This document shows, one piece after another, positions 30,513-40,052 of a stretch of DNA of 48,703 nucleotides. This DNA is from CAZEGI01 sp964512105. GTDB taxonomy: Archaea; Altiarchaeota; Altiarchaeia; IMC4; CAZEGI01. How positions within the stretch are numbered: the first letter of the stretch is position 1; each line of letters begins with the position of its first letter. Location: NCBI GenBank assembly GCA_964512105.1, contig CAZEGI010000005.1:1-48703 (forward strand). The letters run 5' to 3'. The position numbers were made by a program, and so were the translations under genes. A model generated the notes under the pieces. It saw only the letters and a list, made by a program, of their open reading frames with translations. It was not told where the DNA came from and did not search any database.

Positions 30513-30593
30513 GCAAACCGACCTCTGACTCCGGTGGAGCATCAGAAACAAAAAACCAAACAGTAAAGAATATATGACAAGAGGTAATAAAAA

Positions 30594-30935
30594 TCACTTC
30601 TTTTTGCCCAGAACCTTGTAAACGAACGCAAAAGCAAGTTTCTCGAGATTTTCGTTGTCCCCGAGTATGTATCCTGCGACGTCGCTTTCGTCAAAACTTC
30701 TCGTGCCCTCTTCTTTGCCTGCGGAAATTCTTGCGTTGATTTCCTCCTGCAAATACTCCTTCCAGAATTCCGCGGCCTTGTCAAGGAGACGCTCACGCTT
30801 CAGTCCGGTGTTTTTTTCAAGAAGCGCGTCCTCGAGGGCATCTACCAGCGCTTCCGCAACGCCCTCCTCGGATTCGTCCATGTTTTTTGCGTTTGCGACA
30901 AGCGCCTCCGCAGTAAGCTCCTTAATTCCGGCCAT
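30594..30935 (-). CDS. Small acidic helical protein
   Basis: 113 residues from ATG 30935 (MAGIKELTAEALVANAKN); the longer upstream frame is not protein-like. It is largely helical, acidic in the first half (NMDESEEGVAEALVDALEDALLEKN) and basic at the end (YKVLGKKK). No family recognised. The start faces the divergent HEAT-like gene at 31003 across a 67-bp shared promoter region. Confidence 0.6.
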   Translation of the reverse strand: MAGIKELTAEALVANAKNMDESEEGVAEALVDALEDALLEKNTGLKRERLLDKAAEFWKEYLQEEINARISAGKEEGTRSFDESDVAGYILGDNENLEKLAFAFVYKVLGKKK

Positions 30936-31002
30936 GTTTACCCATAGTAAAACCAAAATAAAAATACAGGTTTTTATCTGCGGACTACATAATAAAATCA
31001 GG

Positions 31003-31560
31003 ATGGTGACAAGGATAAGTGGGTTGATGGATGCCCAAATCGGTAGGAGACTTCCGGAAGTATTGCCCAATGAGGCAAGGCATCGTACGGACCTTGAATT
31101 ATACAAAGGTATGCTTGAGAGCGGGAACATTCATACAAGGGAACACGCGCTCATAAGCATAGGCCTGCTGACAGACCATTCGCATGATAAGGAACTTGTC
31201 AAGGAATGTGTTGATACTATCGGCGGAGTATTGGTGGCGGACAAGCAGTATCACACAACCCGGGTTATGGCTGCTTATGCACTGGGCCTGACGCACAGTC
31301 CATTCGCTTTGGATTACCTTGAGACGGTGCTGACCGCGAATCCCGATGATAAACAAAACAAGTACCGTCTTGGCGTGAGGTTAAATGCGGTTCAGTCGCT
31401 TGATATGGTGCTAACGTCGCAACTCGGAAGCTCGGATGCGGAGGCGAAGCATGCCAGAGAAGAAATCCATAAAATCCTGCAGTACGTTGTAGAACATGAC
31501 ACGCAAAAAATCGTAGGACGTGCGGATGCGGTATTAAAAAAAATAAACTGGGGTAGGTAA
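31003..31560 (+). CDS. HEAT-like repeat protein, paralog 1
   Basis: 185 residues from ATG 31003, all helical with HEAT-like segments such as REHALISIGLLTDHSHDKELV and TTRVMAAYALGLTHSPFALD. It is followed 5 nt later by a paralog with the same architecture and the same closing WGR/WSY-type end. Such helical repeat proteins are usually scaffolds or adaptors. A TATA-like TTTTTATCTG lies near 30971. The family was not recognised. Confidence 0.75.
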   Translation: MVTRISGLMDAQIGRRLPEVLPNEARHRTDLELYKGMLESGNIHTREHALISIGLLTDHSHDKELVKECVDTIGGVLVADKQYHTTRVMAAYALGLTHSPFALDYLETVLTANPDDKQNKYRLGVRLNAVQSLDMVLTSQLGSSDAEAKHAREEIHKILQYVVEHDTQKIVGRADAVLKKINWGR

Positions 31561-31565
31561 GAAAA

Positions 31566-32084
31566 ATGGACGAAAAAACCGGAATAAAAGCCGATGAAAA
31601 ACGCTGGACAGATTTCGAAAAGAACAAGAAGACCTTTGAGTCGAGCATGAACATCAGTGCCAGGGAAACCGCGGTTCTGAACATCGGCGCGATGGCGGGA
31701 AACACGAACGACCCTGAACTCGCTAAGGAATGCATTGACGCGCTTGGCGCGATACTCACATCTGAAAAAGAGCACCACACGACCAGGGTGGCAGCAGCAC
31801 GTGCGCTTGGTAACACTCGAAGTCCCTTGGCGCTGGACTACCTGGAAAAGGTCCTGATGGCGAGCGACTACGACAAGGAAAACAAATACATGACCAACGT
31901 GAGGGCAGAGGCGGTCAGGGCTCTGGACCTGATTGTGTTGCCGCTGATAAATCTGACGGATAGGGAATCAGCAGAAGCCGTAAAACGTATAAGGGCAATC
32001 CTGCAGTACGTTGAGGAGACCGATGTTTACAACCCGCAGAGAATCGCAAGGGAAATACTCCGGAAGGCGAAGTGGAGTTATTAA
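31566..32084 (+). CDS. HEAT-like repeat protein, paralog 2
   Basis: 172 residues. Segments ETAVLNIGAMAGNTNDPELAK, TTRVAAARALGNTRSPLALD and ILQYVEETDVYNPQRIARE align with the preceding gene (ALISIGLLTDHSHDKELVK, TTRVMAAYALGLTHSPFALD, ILQYVVEHDTQKIVGRAD). It starts 5 nt after paralog 1, so the two are one operon from a tandem duplication that has since diverged. Function unknown. Confidence 0.75.
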   Translation: MDEKTGIKADEKRWTDFEKNKKTFESSMNISARETAVLNIGAMAGNTNDPELAKECIDALGAILTSEKEHHTTRVAAARALGNTRSPLALDYLEKVLMASDYDKENKYMTNVRAEAVRALDLIVLPLINLTDRESAEAVKRIRAILQYVEETDVYNPQRIAREILRKAKWSY

Positions 32085-32096
32085 AACCAGAAATTC

Positions 32097-33155
32097 CTAG
32101 CCCAGTTTCGCAGCCGCGCCGCGCACGAATTTCCTTGCTTTTTTGTGTGCTTCGATTATTTTTTCCTGTTTTTCTTCTGAAACTCCGAGCAGCCAGTTGA
32201 ACTGCGGCTGAACGAAGTTTTGATTGTTCTTGTTTATCATTAATAATTTCTTTACCTCATGAATGGCAATATCCGCGGCATTTACGTTCTTTTCAAGTTT
32301 CTTTACAACATCACCAACTTCCTTCATCCCTTTTTCAAATTCTTTTAAAACAATAAGGATTGGTCGCATGTCCGAACACGTCAAACCGACGTTCGCGTAC
32401 GGAACCGCATATTCATTTCCGTTGAAAACAATTGCCAGCCCGTTGTTGTCCCTCACTAAACCCAGCATCTTGAAATCCGTTATGCTGTCGCCCACCGCGA
32501 CCATACCCTCCAGTTTTGTTTTTGTTTTTTCTGCGACTTTTTTCAGCGCGTTTACCTTACGCTCCCCGCCGACAACGCTTACCCTCTTGAATACCTGACC
32601 CAATTTTGTTTTTAATAATTCGTCATAATAAAATCTGTCCAATCTGGATTTCAACAAATTGTCGTCACTCATGTTCGGATACAATTTTTCCAGAATGTCG
32701 GATTCAAGTTCCTCAACCAATGAAAAATCCGCATCCTTCAATTCGCTGTAAAATTCGTTCAGCGGCAGTTTCGTGCAGTAGATGTTTTCCGTTTCGACGC
32801 CTACATGCTTCCCAATACTATAAGCATGCTGCTGGTAACTCGTTGAAATGATGTTCACGTTCCATCCCCATTCCCTGAGTTTCGCGATTGTTTCGCGTGC
32901 GCCTGGAACAATACCTGCTGTTTCTGAAACTTTTTTTACATCGCCCTCGTTTATTTTATGATAGAGAAGGAATGGGATTATCAATGATAAAGTGTCTCCA
33001 GGCTCATAGTTTTTTCTTCTTTCTAATGCAAGTATGTCATCATAGCGGCTCAGAACCTCGAATATCTTGTGCCCGTTTTCCACGAGACCCATGACCTCAT
33101 AGGCGTTGTCCTGCGGCGACAACGGACCTTCAAGATCAAAGCAGATTACGCTCAT
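32097..33155 (-). CDS. EhaR-like HAD-family protein
   Basis: A 352-residue HAD-superfamily protein. The nucleophile motif is ICFDLEGPLSPQDNAYEVM (residues about 4-22), and the motif IV region is VAVGDSITDFKMLGLVRDNNGLAIVFNGNEYAV. This N-terminus matches archaeal proteins annotated as energy-converting hydrogenase A subunit R, although no hydrogenase genes are in this window. A phosphatase role is more plausible than a hydrogenase role. The C-terminal 100 residues are helical. Confidence 0.8.
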   Translation of the reverse strand: MSVICFDLEGPLSPQDNAYEVMGLVENGHKIFEVLSRYDDILALERRKNYEPGDTLSLIIPFLLYHKINEGDVKKVSETAGIVPGARETIAKLREWGWNVNIISTSYQQHAYSIGKHVGVETENIYCTKLPLNEFYSELKDADFSLVEELESDILEKLYPNMSDDNLLKSRLDRFYYDELLKTKLGQVFKRVSVVGGERKVNALKKVAEKTKTKLEGMVAVGDSITDFKMLGLVRDNNGLAIVFNGNEYAVPYANVGLTCSDMRPILIVLKEFEKGMKEVGDVVKKLEKNVNAADIAIHEVKKLLMINKNNQNFVQPQFNWLLGVSEEKQEKIIEAHKKARKFVRGAAAKLG

Positions 33156-33211
33156 TTTTTACCACGCAAGTAATTCTTAACCATTCACTATAATTACATT
33201 TGGTTATTAAA

Positions 33212-34087
33212 ATGATTTTGATTGTTATAGGGCTGACGCTGGTGTTCCTCGTTGTTGCAAGCATCTATGATTTGAAAAAAGGTGAAATCCCGGATTCCGT
33301 GAGTGTCGGTCTGAATGTCGCTGTTCTCGGGCTCGCATTTCTTTATTCCGTATCCACCAGGGATTCTTCATTCATCCTGACATCCGTGGCTATCGGGATT
33401 TTTTACTTCATTCTTGCGTACGTTCCTTTTTACCTCGGCCAGTGGGGCGGCGGCGATGTCAAGGTAATATCGGGAATCGGATGTTCGCTCGGTTTTTTGG
33501 ACGCGTTAAGTTACCAATGGCCGAACACCCCCATTTTGCCGTATTTTGGCTCATACCTCGTGAACATGGCTTTTGTTGCAACTCCTTACGCGCTTTTTTA
33601 CTCCATGGTGCTCGGGATTCTTAAGCCCAAAGTTTTCGCAAGGTTCTTCAAAGAGTTCAGAAATTACGTAACGCCGATTCTGATTTTTTTGGCGTTTATC
33701 CCCTCATTCGTCACGTATCACCTGCAGATGTACAAACTCACGTTGCTTTACGTTTTTCTCCCGATACTTGTCATCGTTTCCATCTACCTCAAGGTCGTTG
33801 AACTCGTTGCACTGCGAAAAATGATAAGCGTAAGTGAACTCAAGGAGGGCGACGCGGTTGCCGATGACCTTCTGGTTGACAACAAAAAAATCGCATCAAA
33901 ACGGGATATCGAAGGTTTAACCAATGGGCAGATAGAAAAAATCCGGAAGCTCGCGAAATCCGGGAAAATCCCGAAAACCATTACGATAAGGTGGGGCATA
34001 CGCTTTGTACCAATTTTACTGATAGCATTTGCCCTAACGCTCTGGACCGGGAATTTGTTGGAAATGGTTATGGCGTATCTGGTTTAG
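33212..34087 (+). CDS. Archaeal prepilin/preflagellin peptidase (A24 family)
   Basis: A membrane aspartic peptidase that trims class III signal peptides of pilins or archaellins. 291 residues from ATG 33212. The two catalytic aspartates are visible: D20 in SIYDLKKGEIPD and D82 in the GxGD motif GQWGGGDVK. Several transmembrane helices surround them, and a cytosolic segment (about 205-260) precedes a final helix. No pilin genes are adjacent, so its substrates lie elsewhere. Confidence 0.9.
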   Translation: MILIVIGLTLVFLVVASIYDLKKGEIPDSVSVGLNVAVLGLAFLYSVSTRDSSFILTSVAIGIFYFILAYVPFYLGQWGGGDVKVISGIGCSLGFLDALSYQWPNTPILPYFGSYLVNMAFVATPYALFYSMVLGILKPKVFARFFKEFRNYVTPILIFLAFIPSFVTYHLQMYKLTLLYVFLPILVIVSIYLKVVELVALRKMISVSELKEGDAVADDLLVDNKKIASKRDIEGLTNGQIEKIRKLAKSGKIPKTITIRWGIRFVPILLIAFALTLWTGNLLEMVMAYLV

Positions 34088-34123
34088 TTTTTTTATATCC
34101 ACACATAATACATACTGACCAAA

Positions 34124-35326
34124 ATGCAAAAAGAGGAAATCGAACTTCGGGGGCACATTATAGATTCCATGATTCTGCCGAAGGTGCTCGACACAATAAT
34201 GGACATGCGCGGCGATTTCGAGATTCTCCAGTTGAAGGTGGGCAAAACCAAGGTCGATGAAAGTTACTGCAAAATTCTCGTGAGGGGGCCACCGGAACTG
34301 TTCGCTGAGCTTGAAAGATTTGGAGCGATACTCCCCCGGAAGGAGGTAAAAACAGCTCCTACACCCGCGGATAAAATACTGCCCGACAACTTTTACGGAA
34401 CTACGCATCACCCGACGAAGGTGTTCCTGAACGGAAAGTGGCAGGACGTCAAGGACATAGAGATGGACTGCATCATCGTGATTGAAAAAAACCGCGCTGT
34501 ATGTAAACGACAGGGCCTGGTCAGGAAGGGCGACAGGGTTGTTGTCGGGCTGGACGGTGTGAAGGTCGAAGCGCCGCAGCGCCCCAGAACTCCGGTGGAC
34601 ATATTCGGCTTCATGGGCAGCGAGATTTCACCTGAAAAGCCCGTAAATTCCTTTATAAGAAATCTTGCAAAGGAGATGAAAAAGATTCATGACAAAAAAG
34701 GTTTCATAATACACGTGGTCGGAACAGCAATCGCACACACCGGCGCAGATGAAGCGCTTGCGGAACTCGTGAGGATGGGTTACGTTCAGGCGATATTCAC
34801 AGGAAACGGCTTTGCTGTGATGGACGTCGAGAAGCAGCTTTTCGGCACCACCTTGGGGATGGACAAGAACACGGGCAGGGTCATGAAGCGCGGTTACAAG
34901 AGCCATCTCGTGGCAATAAACGAAATCAACAAAGCAGGGGGCATAAAAAAAGCGGTGAAGAAGGGAGTTCTAAAGGGTGGCGTTCTGTGCGAATGCGTCA
35001 AACGCAATGTGCCATTCGTGATAGGCGGCTCGCTCAGGGACGATGGTCCTCTGGTTGACACAATCACGGATGTTATGCGGGCGCAGGACGAGATGCGGAA
35101 GCACGTGCAGAAAGCCGATTTGTGCATGATATACGCGTCAATGCTGCATGGCATTGCCACCGGAAACATCCTTCCGTCGAGGGTAAAAACCGTCGCCATA
35201 GACATAAATCCGTACGTCGTTACGAGGCTTCAGGACCGCGGTACAGCGCACGCGCTCGGAATGGTAACCGACCCAGCGGTTGTGTTACCCACTCTCGTGC
35301 AGGAGATAAAGAAGCTGGGGCGGTGA
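34124..35326 (+). CDS. Archaeal ornithine cyclodeaminase / LOR-SDH-like protein
   Basis: A 400-residue protein of the archaeal TIGR00300 family, once called LOR/SDH bifunctional enzyme conserved domain; members convert ornithine to proline with release of ammonia. The N-terminal domain (about 1-95, MQKEEIELRGHIIDSMILPK) is followed by an NAD-binding domain with VVGTAIAHTGADEAL (about 200-214) and GGSLRDDGPLVDTITD (about 302-317). Full length. This probably supplies proline in an organism lacking the usual ProABC route; that depends on genes not in this window. Its start follows the peptidase by 36 bp. Confidence 0.85.
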   Translation: MQKEEIELRGHIIDSMILPKVLDTIMDMRGDFEILQLKVGKTKVDESYCKILVRGPPELFAELERFGAILPRKEVKTAPTPADKILPDNFYGTTHHPTKVFLNGKWQDVKDIEMDCIIVIEKNRAVCKRQGLVRKGDRVVVGLDGVKVEAPQRPRTPVDIFGFMGSEISPEKPVNSFIRNLAKEMKKIHDKKGFIIHVVGTAIAHTGADEALAELVRMGYVQAIFTGNGFAVMDVEKQLFGTTLGMDKNTGRVMKRGYKSHLVAINEINKAGGIKKAVKKGVLKGGVLCECVKRNVPFVIGGSLRDDGPLVDTITDVMRAQDEMRKHVQKADLCMIYASMLHGIATGNILPSRVKTVAIDINPYVVTRLQDRGTAHALGMVTDPAVVLPTLVQEIKKLGR

Positions 35327-35330
35327 TCTT

Positions 35331-35720
35331 ATGAGAAGGCTTGCATTTCTGTTGTTATCCCTTTTTATTCTCACCTCCGGCTGTGTAAAACAACCGGAAG
35401 ACCTAAAGGTTTTTCTGGTGAACGTATCAACGGACAAAACAATTTACCATTCCTCTGAACTCGTGAATCTCAGCGTCGTGTTGGATTCGAATACCGGCTT
35501 AAAGAATGTAACCGTCATGGTGAGCGGTATAAACGGCAGGCTGACCGAGCAAAAAACCCTCGATCTTGATAAGGGTTCAAACAACGTGCAATTCACCTAC
35601 ACGCTTCCAAGGTGCAACGTCTGCGGCGGCATCTCGGCAGGAATGTACGATTTGACATGCGTCGTGTCTTACGGAAATAAAACCCTGAATGGTTCCGTCA
35701 GTATAGACATCCAGCAGTAG
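35331..35720 (+). CDS. Small Ig-like lipoprotein
   Basis: 129 residues with a lipoprotein signal (RRLAFLLLSLFILTSGC, Cys 18) and one CARDB/Ig-like beta domain (VSTDKTIYHSSELVNLSVVL...). A CNVC pair occurs near the end. It is probably anchored to the outer face of the membrane. It begins 4 nt after the previous stop and its stop abuts the convergent DUF373 gene. Function unknown. Confidence 0.75.
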   Translation: MRRLAFLLLSLFILTSGCVKQPEDLKVFLVNVSTDKTIYHSSELVNLSVVLDSNTGLKNVTVMVSGINGRLTEQKTLDLDKGSNNVQFTYTLPRCNVCGGISAGMYDLTCVVSYGNKTLNGSVSIDIQQ

Positions 35721-36953
35721 TCATTTGTTCAGAACTATCTTTCCTTCAAGCGAGGCAATGTCCGCTTTCGGTATCCGTCTCCTGCCGACCCTTATTTCGC
35801 TCAGCTCATAGCCGATGATGGAAACGTCCGTTACCTTGCCGATTTTTTTGCCGTCCTTGTCGTAAACCTCTGCCCCGTGCAGTTTTTTGTACAAATCCTC
35901 CCTCGCCTTTATCTCGCCGATGAATATATACTCCGTAATCTTTATCACAAAACCGAAGAATATGACACCAACAACCACGGTCTTCACAAAGCTCACGAGC
36001 GTTATGCCGCCAAACCAGAGGTTCGAACCCGCAACAGCGGTCTGTTCAACAAGAAAGACGAACGCGAGTATTATCAAATAACGCCTTATGTTCAGGTACC
36101 TCTTTCCCACGTAATCCTCTATGCTCTTGCCCAAAACAGCTATGCCCACAGCCAGAAGCACGATTTCTGCTGAACCCAGAATGAACGATGCTAAGGTGTC
36201 GCTGAATACCGTGACCTTCGTGTTCACTGCCCTGTCGTAGCCATATCCCAGCCCGATTATGAAGGTTATGAAGGCTATTATGTACGTAAGGGTACCAAGA
36301 CGCTCGACTGACTGCGAGCCGACAAACGCATGAAACCTTGCAAAGAGCGCGTCCTCCTTGCCGCTTGCCTTGATGCCAAGGTAAATACCCGTGATGCCGA
36401 GAATAATGGCGCTCGCCTGCAGCAGCGCATTGAAAGCAGCGCCAAGCGCAAGTATTATCAGCGCAATTCCGGGAATCCCAAACATCAGTCTCGCGAGTGC
36501 CGGCTCCTTGGACGTTTCCCTGATGAAGTTCGTTATCGTGAAATACGCCTTCTCGAGTTCCTTGCTCTGGCGGATTATTATCGTCCTTATGGAATCGATT
36601 TTTACGCGGGACTGTATCAGCGGGAGTATCTGCTCGTCCGCAGCACCATCCGTCACAATCACTACCGATTTGATCTTTAAGTCCTTGATTAATGAATCCA
36701 GCTGCTCGCAAAGTTTTTTATCAGACACGACACCTGCATTCACATCTCCGGTTATGGTTGCAACCTCCGTTTTCAGCTCGGTCGCTATCTTCACCGCCCC
36801 AAAAATCGCATTCACGTCGCTGTCCTCGGGGTCTGAAAGCGCGAGTTTTTTTGCAGCCTCAAGGTTGTTCTCCACTCCGATAATCGGCCCTTTTATACCG
36901 GTTTTCCTCCCGATGTCGTCGTCCCTGTCTATGCAAAGAACTAACGTATCCAT
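35721..36953 (-). CDS. DUF373 family membrane protein
   Basis: A 410-residue archaeal protein of the DUF373 family. The soluble N-terminal Rossmann-like domain (about 1-135) has LVLCIDRDDDIGRKTGIKGP and SVVIVTDGAADEQILP. About seven transmembrane helices follow (150-345), and the C-terminus (about 355-410) carries a small beta domain (GAEVYDKDGKKIGKVTDVS). Its role is unknown, although DUF373 is widespread in archaea. It is divergent from thiDN, with 47 bp between the two starts. Confidence 0.88.
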   Translation of the reverse strand: MDTLVLCIDRDDDIGRKTGIKGPIIGVENNLEAAKKLALSDPEDSDVNAIFGAVKIATELKTEVATITGDVNAGVVSDKKLCEQLDSLIKDLKIKSVVIVTDGAADEQILPLIQSRVKIDSIRTIIIRQSKELEKAYFTITNFIRETSKEPALARLMFGIPGIALIILALGAAFNALLQASAIILGITGIYLGIKASGKEDALFARFHAFVGSQSVERLGTLTYIIAFITFIIGLGYGYDRAVNTKVTVFSDTLASFILGSAEIVLLAVGIAVLGKSIEDYVGKRYLNIRRYLIILAFVFLVEQTAVAGSNLWFGGITLVSFVKTVVVGVIFFGFVIKITEYIFIGEIKAREDLYKKLHGAEVYDKDGKKIGKVTDVSIIGYELSEIRVGRRRIPKADIASLEGKIVLNK

Positions 36954-37000
36954 TCTGTTATTTTTATTTTTTAGTAGCCACCTACTTATAAATTCGTACC

Positions 37001-38272
37001 ATGAAAGTTATATTAACAATTGGGGGATCTGATTCATCGGGCGGGGCGGGAATCCAGCAGGACCTGAAAACATTTTCTTCTCTGGGAGCTTATGGGGTTT
37101 CCGTTATTACAGCAGTAACAGCACAGAATACACGGGGCGCTCAGAACGTTTATGCCTTACCATCAAGTTTCGTTGCAAGTCAGCTTGAGTCCGTTTTTGA
37201 TGACTTCGGCCTTGATGCAGTGAAAACCGGAATGCTCGCAAACAGAGAAATCGTAAAAATAGTTTACAAAAAACTGAAAAATTTTTCTGCAGGAAACATC
37301 GTTGTTGACCCGGTCATGAGGTCAACGTCCGGATACGGATTGTTGGATGAGAACGCGATTGACGAACTGAAAAAACTCATCTCAATCGCAAAAATAACAA
37401 CCCCTAACATAAGTGAAGCGGAAATTCTTTCCGGAATCCGGATAAAAAACAAATCGGACGTTGAAACCGCGGCAAGAAAAATCGGGAATTGCGTGATAAC
37501 CGGAAGCGAAACCGCTGTTGATACTCTTTATTATAATAAAAAAATTTATGAGTTCCGGGACAAACCGGTAAATTCGGAAGTACACGGAACCGGATGCGCG
37601 TTCTCGTCCGCACTTGCCGCTTTCCTCGCAAATGGGTGTGAGGTTCCGGAAGCTGTGAAAAGGGCAAAGGAATACGTAAGCGAGATGATAAAAAACAGCG
37701 AAAAAATTGGTGAGGGAATGCGGCTCATGGTCCACAAAAAGGCGCATGAAATCCAGGTGGTGGAAGGCGCGGTAAAAAAATTCGTTGCTGACAAAAATTC
37801 ATACAAACTTGCACCCGAAGTCGGGATAAACATCGTGCTTGCAAAACAGGGGGCAAAAAACATTTCAGATGTCGCGGGCATAAGTGGAAGGATTGTACGG
37901 GATGGAAAGAAAATGGTTCCGGTAGGTTCGATAATCTTCGGCGGCTCGCACCACGTCGCCCGGGTGGCTCTCACAGTGATGAAATCCGATCCGGAAAAAC
38001 GCGCGGCGATGAACATACGTTATTCCCCAGAAATTCTGAACGCATGCAAAAAGTTAAAACTGAGAATTTCGGGTTTTGAGCGCGACCGTCAGCCAAAGGA
38101 CACATCAACAATGGAGTGGGGCACAAAACACGCGATAGAAAGTTATGGCAGTGTTCCAGACATAATCTACGATAAAGGGGGAACAGGAAAAGAAGCAATG
38201 ATACGGATTCTGGACAACAATGCAACGAGGGTCGTGGAAATAGCCTTAAAAATTGCAGGGAACTTAGATTAG
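37001..38272 (+). CDS. thiDN: ThiD-ThiN bifunctional thiamine biosynthesis enzyme
   Basis: A fusion of hydroxymethylpyrimidine (phosphate) kinase ThiD (about 1-250; TIGGSDSSGGAGIQQDLKTF, DPVMRSTSGYGLLDE, HGTGCAFSSALAAFLANG) and the thiamine-phosphate synthase ThiN (about 265-420; NIVLAKQGAKNISDVAGISGRI, GGSHHVARV, IIYDKGGTGKEAMIRIL). It makes HMP-PP and couples it with the thiazole phosphate. 423 residues, full length for the archaeal fusion. The stop overlaps the convergent PRC-barrel gene by 4 nt. Confidence 0.94.
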   Translation: MKVILTIGGSDSSGGAGIQQDLKTFSSLGAYGVSVITAVTAQNTRGAQNVYALPSSFVASQLESVFDDFGLDAVKTGMLANREIVKIVYKKLKNFSAGNIVVDPVMRSTSGYGLLDENAIDELKKLISIAKITTPNISEAEILSGIRIKNKSDVETAARKIGNCVITGSETAVDTLYYNKKIYEFRDKPVNSEVHGTGCAFSSALAAFLANGCEVPEAVKRAKEYVSEMIKNSEKIGEGMRLMVHKKAHEIQVVEGAVKKFVADKNSYKLAPEVGINIVLAKQGAKNISDVAGISGRIVRDGKKMVPVGSIIFGGSHHVARVALTVMKSDPEKRAAMNIRYSPEILNACKKLKLRISGFERDRQPKDTSTMEWGTKHAIESYGSVPDIIYDKGGTGKEAMIRILDNNATRVVEIALKIAGNLD

Positions 38273-38514
38273 TCCTTCACAACCACGACCTTGCTCACTG
38301 CGTTTACTGCGTCGTACGGGATTATGAAATTCCCGTCCTTGTCCTTCGGGTAGGAAATGCGCACTGGCAACTCGGAAACCGGCTCCACAATTATGGATAT
38401 GAACTGGCCGTTCTCCTCGTCCACAATGACATCATCCAATCTGCCGAGTTCCTCACCGCTTATGGTGATGACCGGCTTCCCGCCCAACTGCCTTGCAATG
38501 ATGTAGGTAACCAT
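38269..38514 (-). CDS. PRC-barrel domain protein
   Basis: An 81-residue all-beta protein with a PRC-barrel fold (IARQLGGKPVITISGEELG, LDDVIVDEENGQFISIIVEP, VRISYPKDKDGNFIIPYDAV). Archaeal single-domain PRC-barrel proteins have been linked to cell division (CdpB-like) and RNA metabolism. No partner is visible here. A 102-bp AT-rich spacer with no gene separates it from the divergent TYW1-like gene. Confidence 0.85.
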   Translation of the reverse strand: MVTYIIARQLGGKPVITISGEELGRLDDVIVDEENGQFISIIVEPVSELPVRISYPKDKDGNFIIPYDAVNAVSKVVVVKD

Positions 38515-38616
38515 TTATAACCACCATGTTCGTAAATACTACAATATTTACCATTACTCCCTTAAAAATACACGAGAGGGGGTCAACACTAAATACTTGT
38601 AAATACTGCCTTAAAA

Positions 38617-39531
38617 ATGATTGGTCCTAAGCTGAGAAACACGCTCGAGCGCCAGCATTATAAAATCGCCGGAAACCACAGCGCTGTGAAGCTTTGCCTC
38701 TGGACAAAGAAGAGCCTGCGGGGCGAGGGTTTTTGTTATAAACAGCAGTTCTACGGCATCCGGAGCCACAGGTGCCTGCAGTTTACGCCCGCGGTTGCGT
38801 GGTGCACCCACCGCTGCGTGCACTGCTGGCGGAACATCGAGCATGCTCCCGGAACCAAACTAAAAAAATTCGACGAACCGGAGGAAATCGTAGAAATGGC
38901 CGTGGAGAAGCAACGGGAACTTCTCACCGGCTTTGGCGGAATCCCCGAAATCGTTGAAAGAAAAAAACTCGGGGAGGCCCGGAACCCGAACCAGGTCGCG
39001 ATAAGTTTAACCGGTGAGCCGATGATATATCCGCATATGGGTTCCCTGCTGGAGGAATTCCACAGGCGGAAATTCAACACCTTTCTGGTGACAAACGGCA
39101 CTTTTCCGGAAAGGATAAAAAATTTGGAGGAGCTGCCAAAGCAGCTTTACGTTTCCCTGAACGCACCGGATGAAAAACTGTACAAAAAAGTGTGCAACCC
39201 CATGATTCCGGACGGGTGGAAAAGGATGAATGAAACTATTAATTTTTTCCCTTCAATAAAGACAAGAAAAGTGGTCAGATTGACTTTGGTAAAGAACCTC
39301 AACATGCTGAATCCCGAAGGTTACGCAAAACTCATCCGGAGGGCGGAGCCCGATTTCGTGGAGTGCAAGGCATTCATGTTTCTGGGGGGTTCGAGGAAAA
39401 GATTGGCGATAGACAACATGCCGAACTTTCCGGAGATAATGAATTTTTCAAGAGAATTGGCTGGTGAATTGGGATATAAAATTAAAGATTCGAAGGAGGA
39501 TAGTAGGGTGGTTTTATTGAGTAAAAAGTAA
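38617..39531 (+). CDS. taw1: tRNA 4-demethylwyosine synthase (Taw1/TYW1)
   Basis: A radical SAM enzyme that builds the tricyclic base of wyosine at G37 of tRNA-Phe from m1G and pyruvate. 304 residues. The cluster motif CxxxCxxC is C63-C67-C70 (WCTHRCVHCWRN), and other cysteines at about 27, 40 and 53 may serve the auxiliary cluster region. Family features include ISLTGEPMIYPHMG and VSLNAPDEKLYKKVCNP. Near full length for archaeal Taw1. Confidence 0.93.
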   Translation: MIGPKLRNTLERQHYKIAGNHSAVKLCLWTKKSLRGEGFCYKQQFYGIRSHRCLQFTPAVAWCTHRCVHCWRNIEHAPGTKLKKFDEPEEIVEMAVEKQRELLTGFGGIPEIVERKKLGEARNPNQVAISLTGEPMIYPHMGSLLEEFHRRKFNTFLVTNGTFPERIKNLEELPKQLYVSLNAPDEKLYKKVCNPMIPDGWKRMNETINFFPSIKTRKVVRLTLVKNLNMLNPEGYAKLIRRAEPDFVECKAFMFLGGSRKRLAIDNMPNFPEIMNFSRELAGELGYKIKDSKEDSRVVLLSKK

Positions 39532-39534
39532 TAA

Positions 39535-40044
39535 TTATTCTTTCATCAACCCCTCAATGTAATCATCCAACACCTTCATCCGTCTTATCGCAGAATGCTG
39601 TTTGCCCAGCCGCTTGCCCATTTTTTCCATGGTTTTTTCTATGTCAACGACCTCGCTCCCGTCTATAAGGTTGTCTGCATGCGCGATGATTTTTTCTTCT
39701 AGAGTTTCTGGTAGGAAATCCCTTGGTGGAAGTCCCAAAACAGTTGCCTCTTTTTTGTTGATTCCCGCGCCTATGTGAACCTCGCAAACTCGAGCAATTT
39801 TCGGATGTTCTCTCAGAATTTTCGCACCCTCGATTCCGTGCATGATTCCGTGGTTTTTTGTTCTGCCGATATCGTGAAGAAGTGAGGCAATCTCGATGAA
39901 CTTGATATCTACATCATGCCCCCTTTTATTTATCCCCTTGGCTATCTCTACCGCAAGTTTCGAAACGGCGGTGCAGTGCGCAATCAGTTTTCCATCACAA
40001 CCGTGTTTTTTCAGAAGAGAAATAGCGTTTTTTCTTGTCAGCAA
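39535..40044 (-). CDS. HD-domain phosphohydrolase (TIGR00295 family)
   Basis: A 169-residue HDIG-type metal-dependent hydrolase. HD motif: the conserved His in LIAHCTAVSKLA (about 20-31), then ASLLHDIGRTKNHGIMHG with HD at about 57-58, and a later HADNLIDG Asp. It probably hydrolyses a nucleotide or phosphodiester; the substrate is unknown. It is transcribed after TFE-alpha in the same direction, 8 bp apart. Confidence 0.88.
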   Translation of the reverse strand: MLTRKNAISLLKKHGCDGKLIAHCTAVSKLAVEIAKGINKRGHDVDIKFIEIASLLHDIGRTKNHGIMHGIEGAKILREHPKIARVCEVHIGAGINKKEATVLGLPPRDFLPETLEEKIIAHADNLIDGSEVVDIEKTMEKMGKRLGKQHSAIRRMKVLDDYIEGLMKE

Positions 40045-40052
40045 TTTTACAC

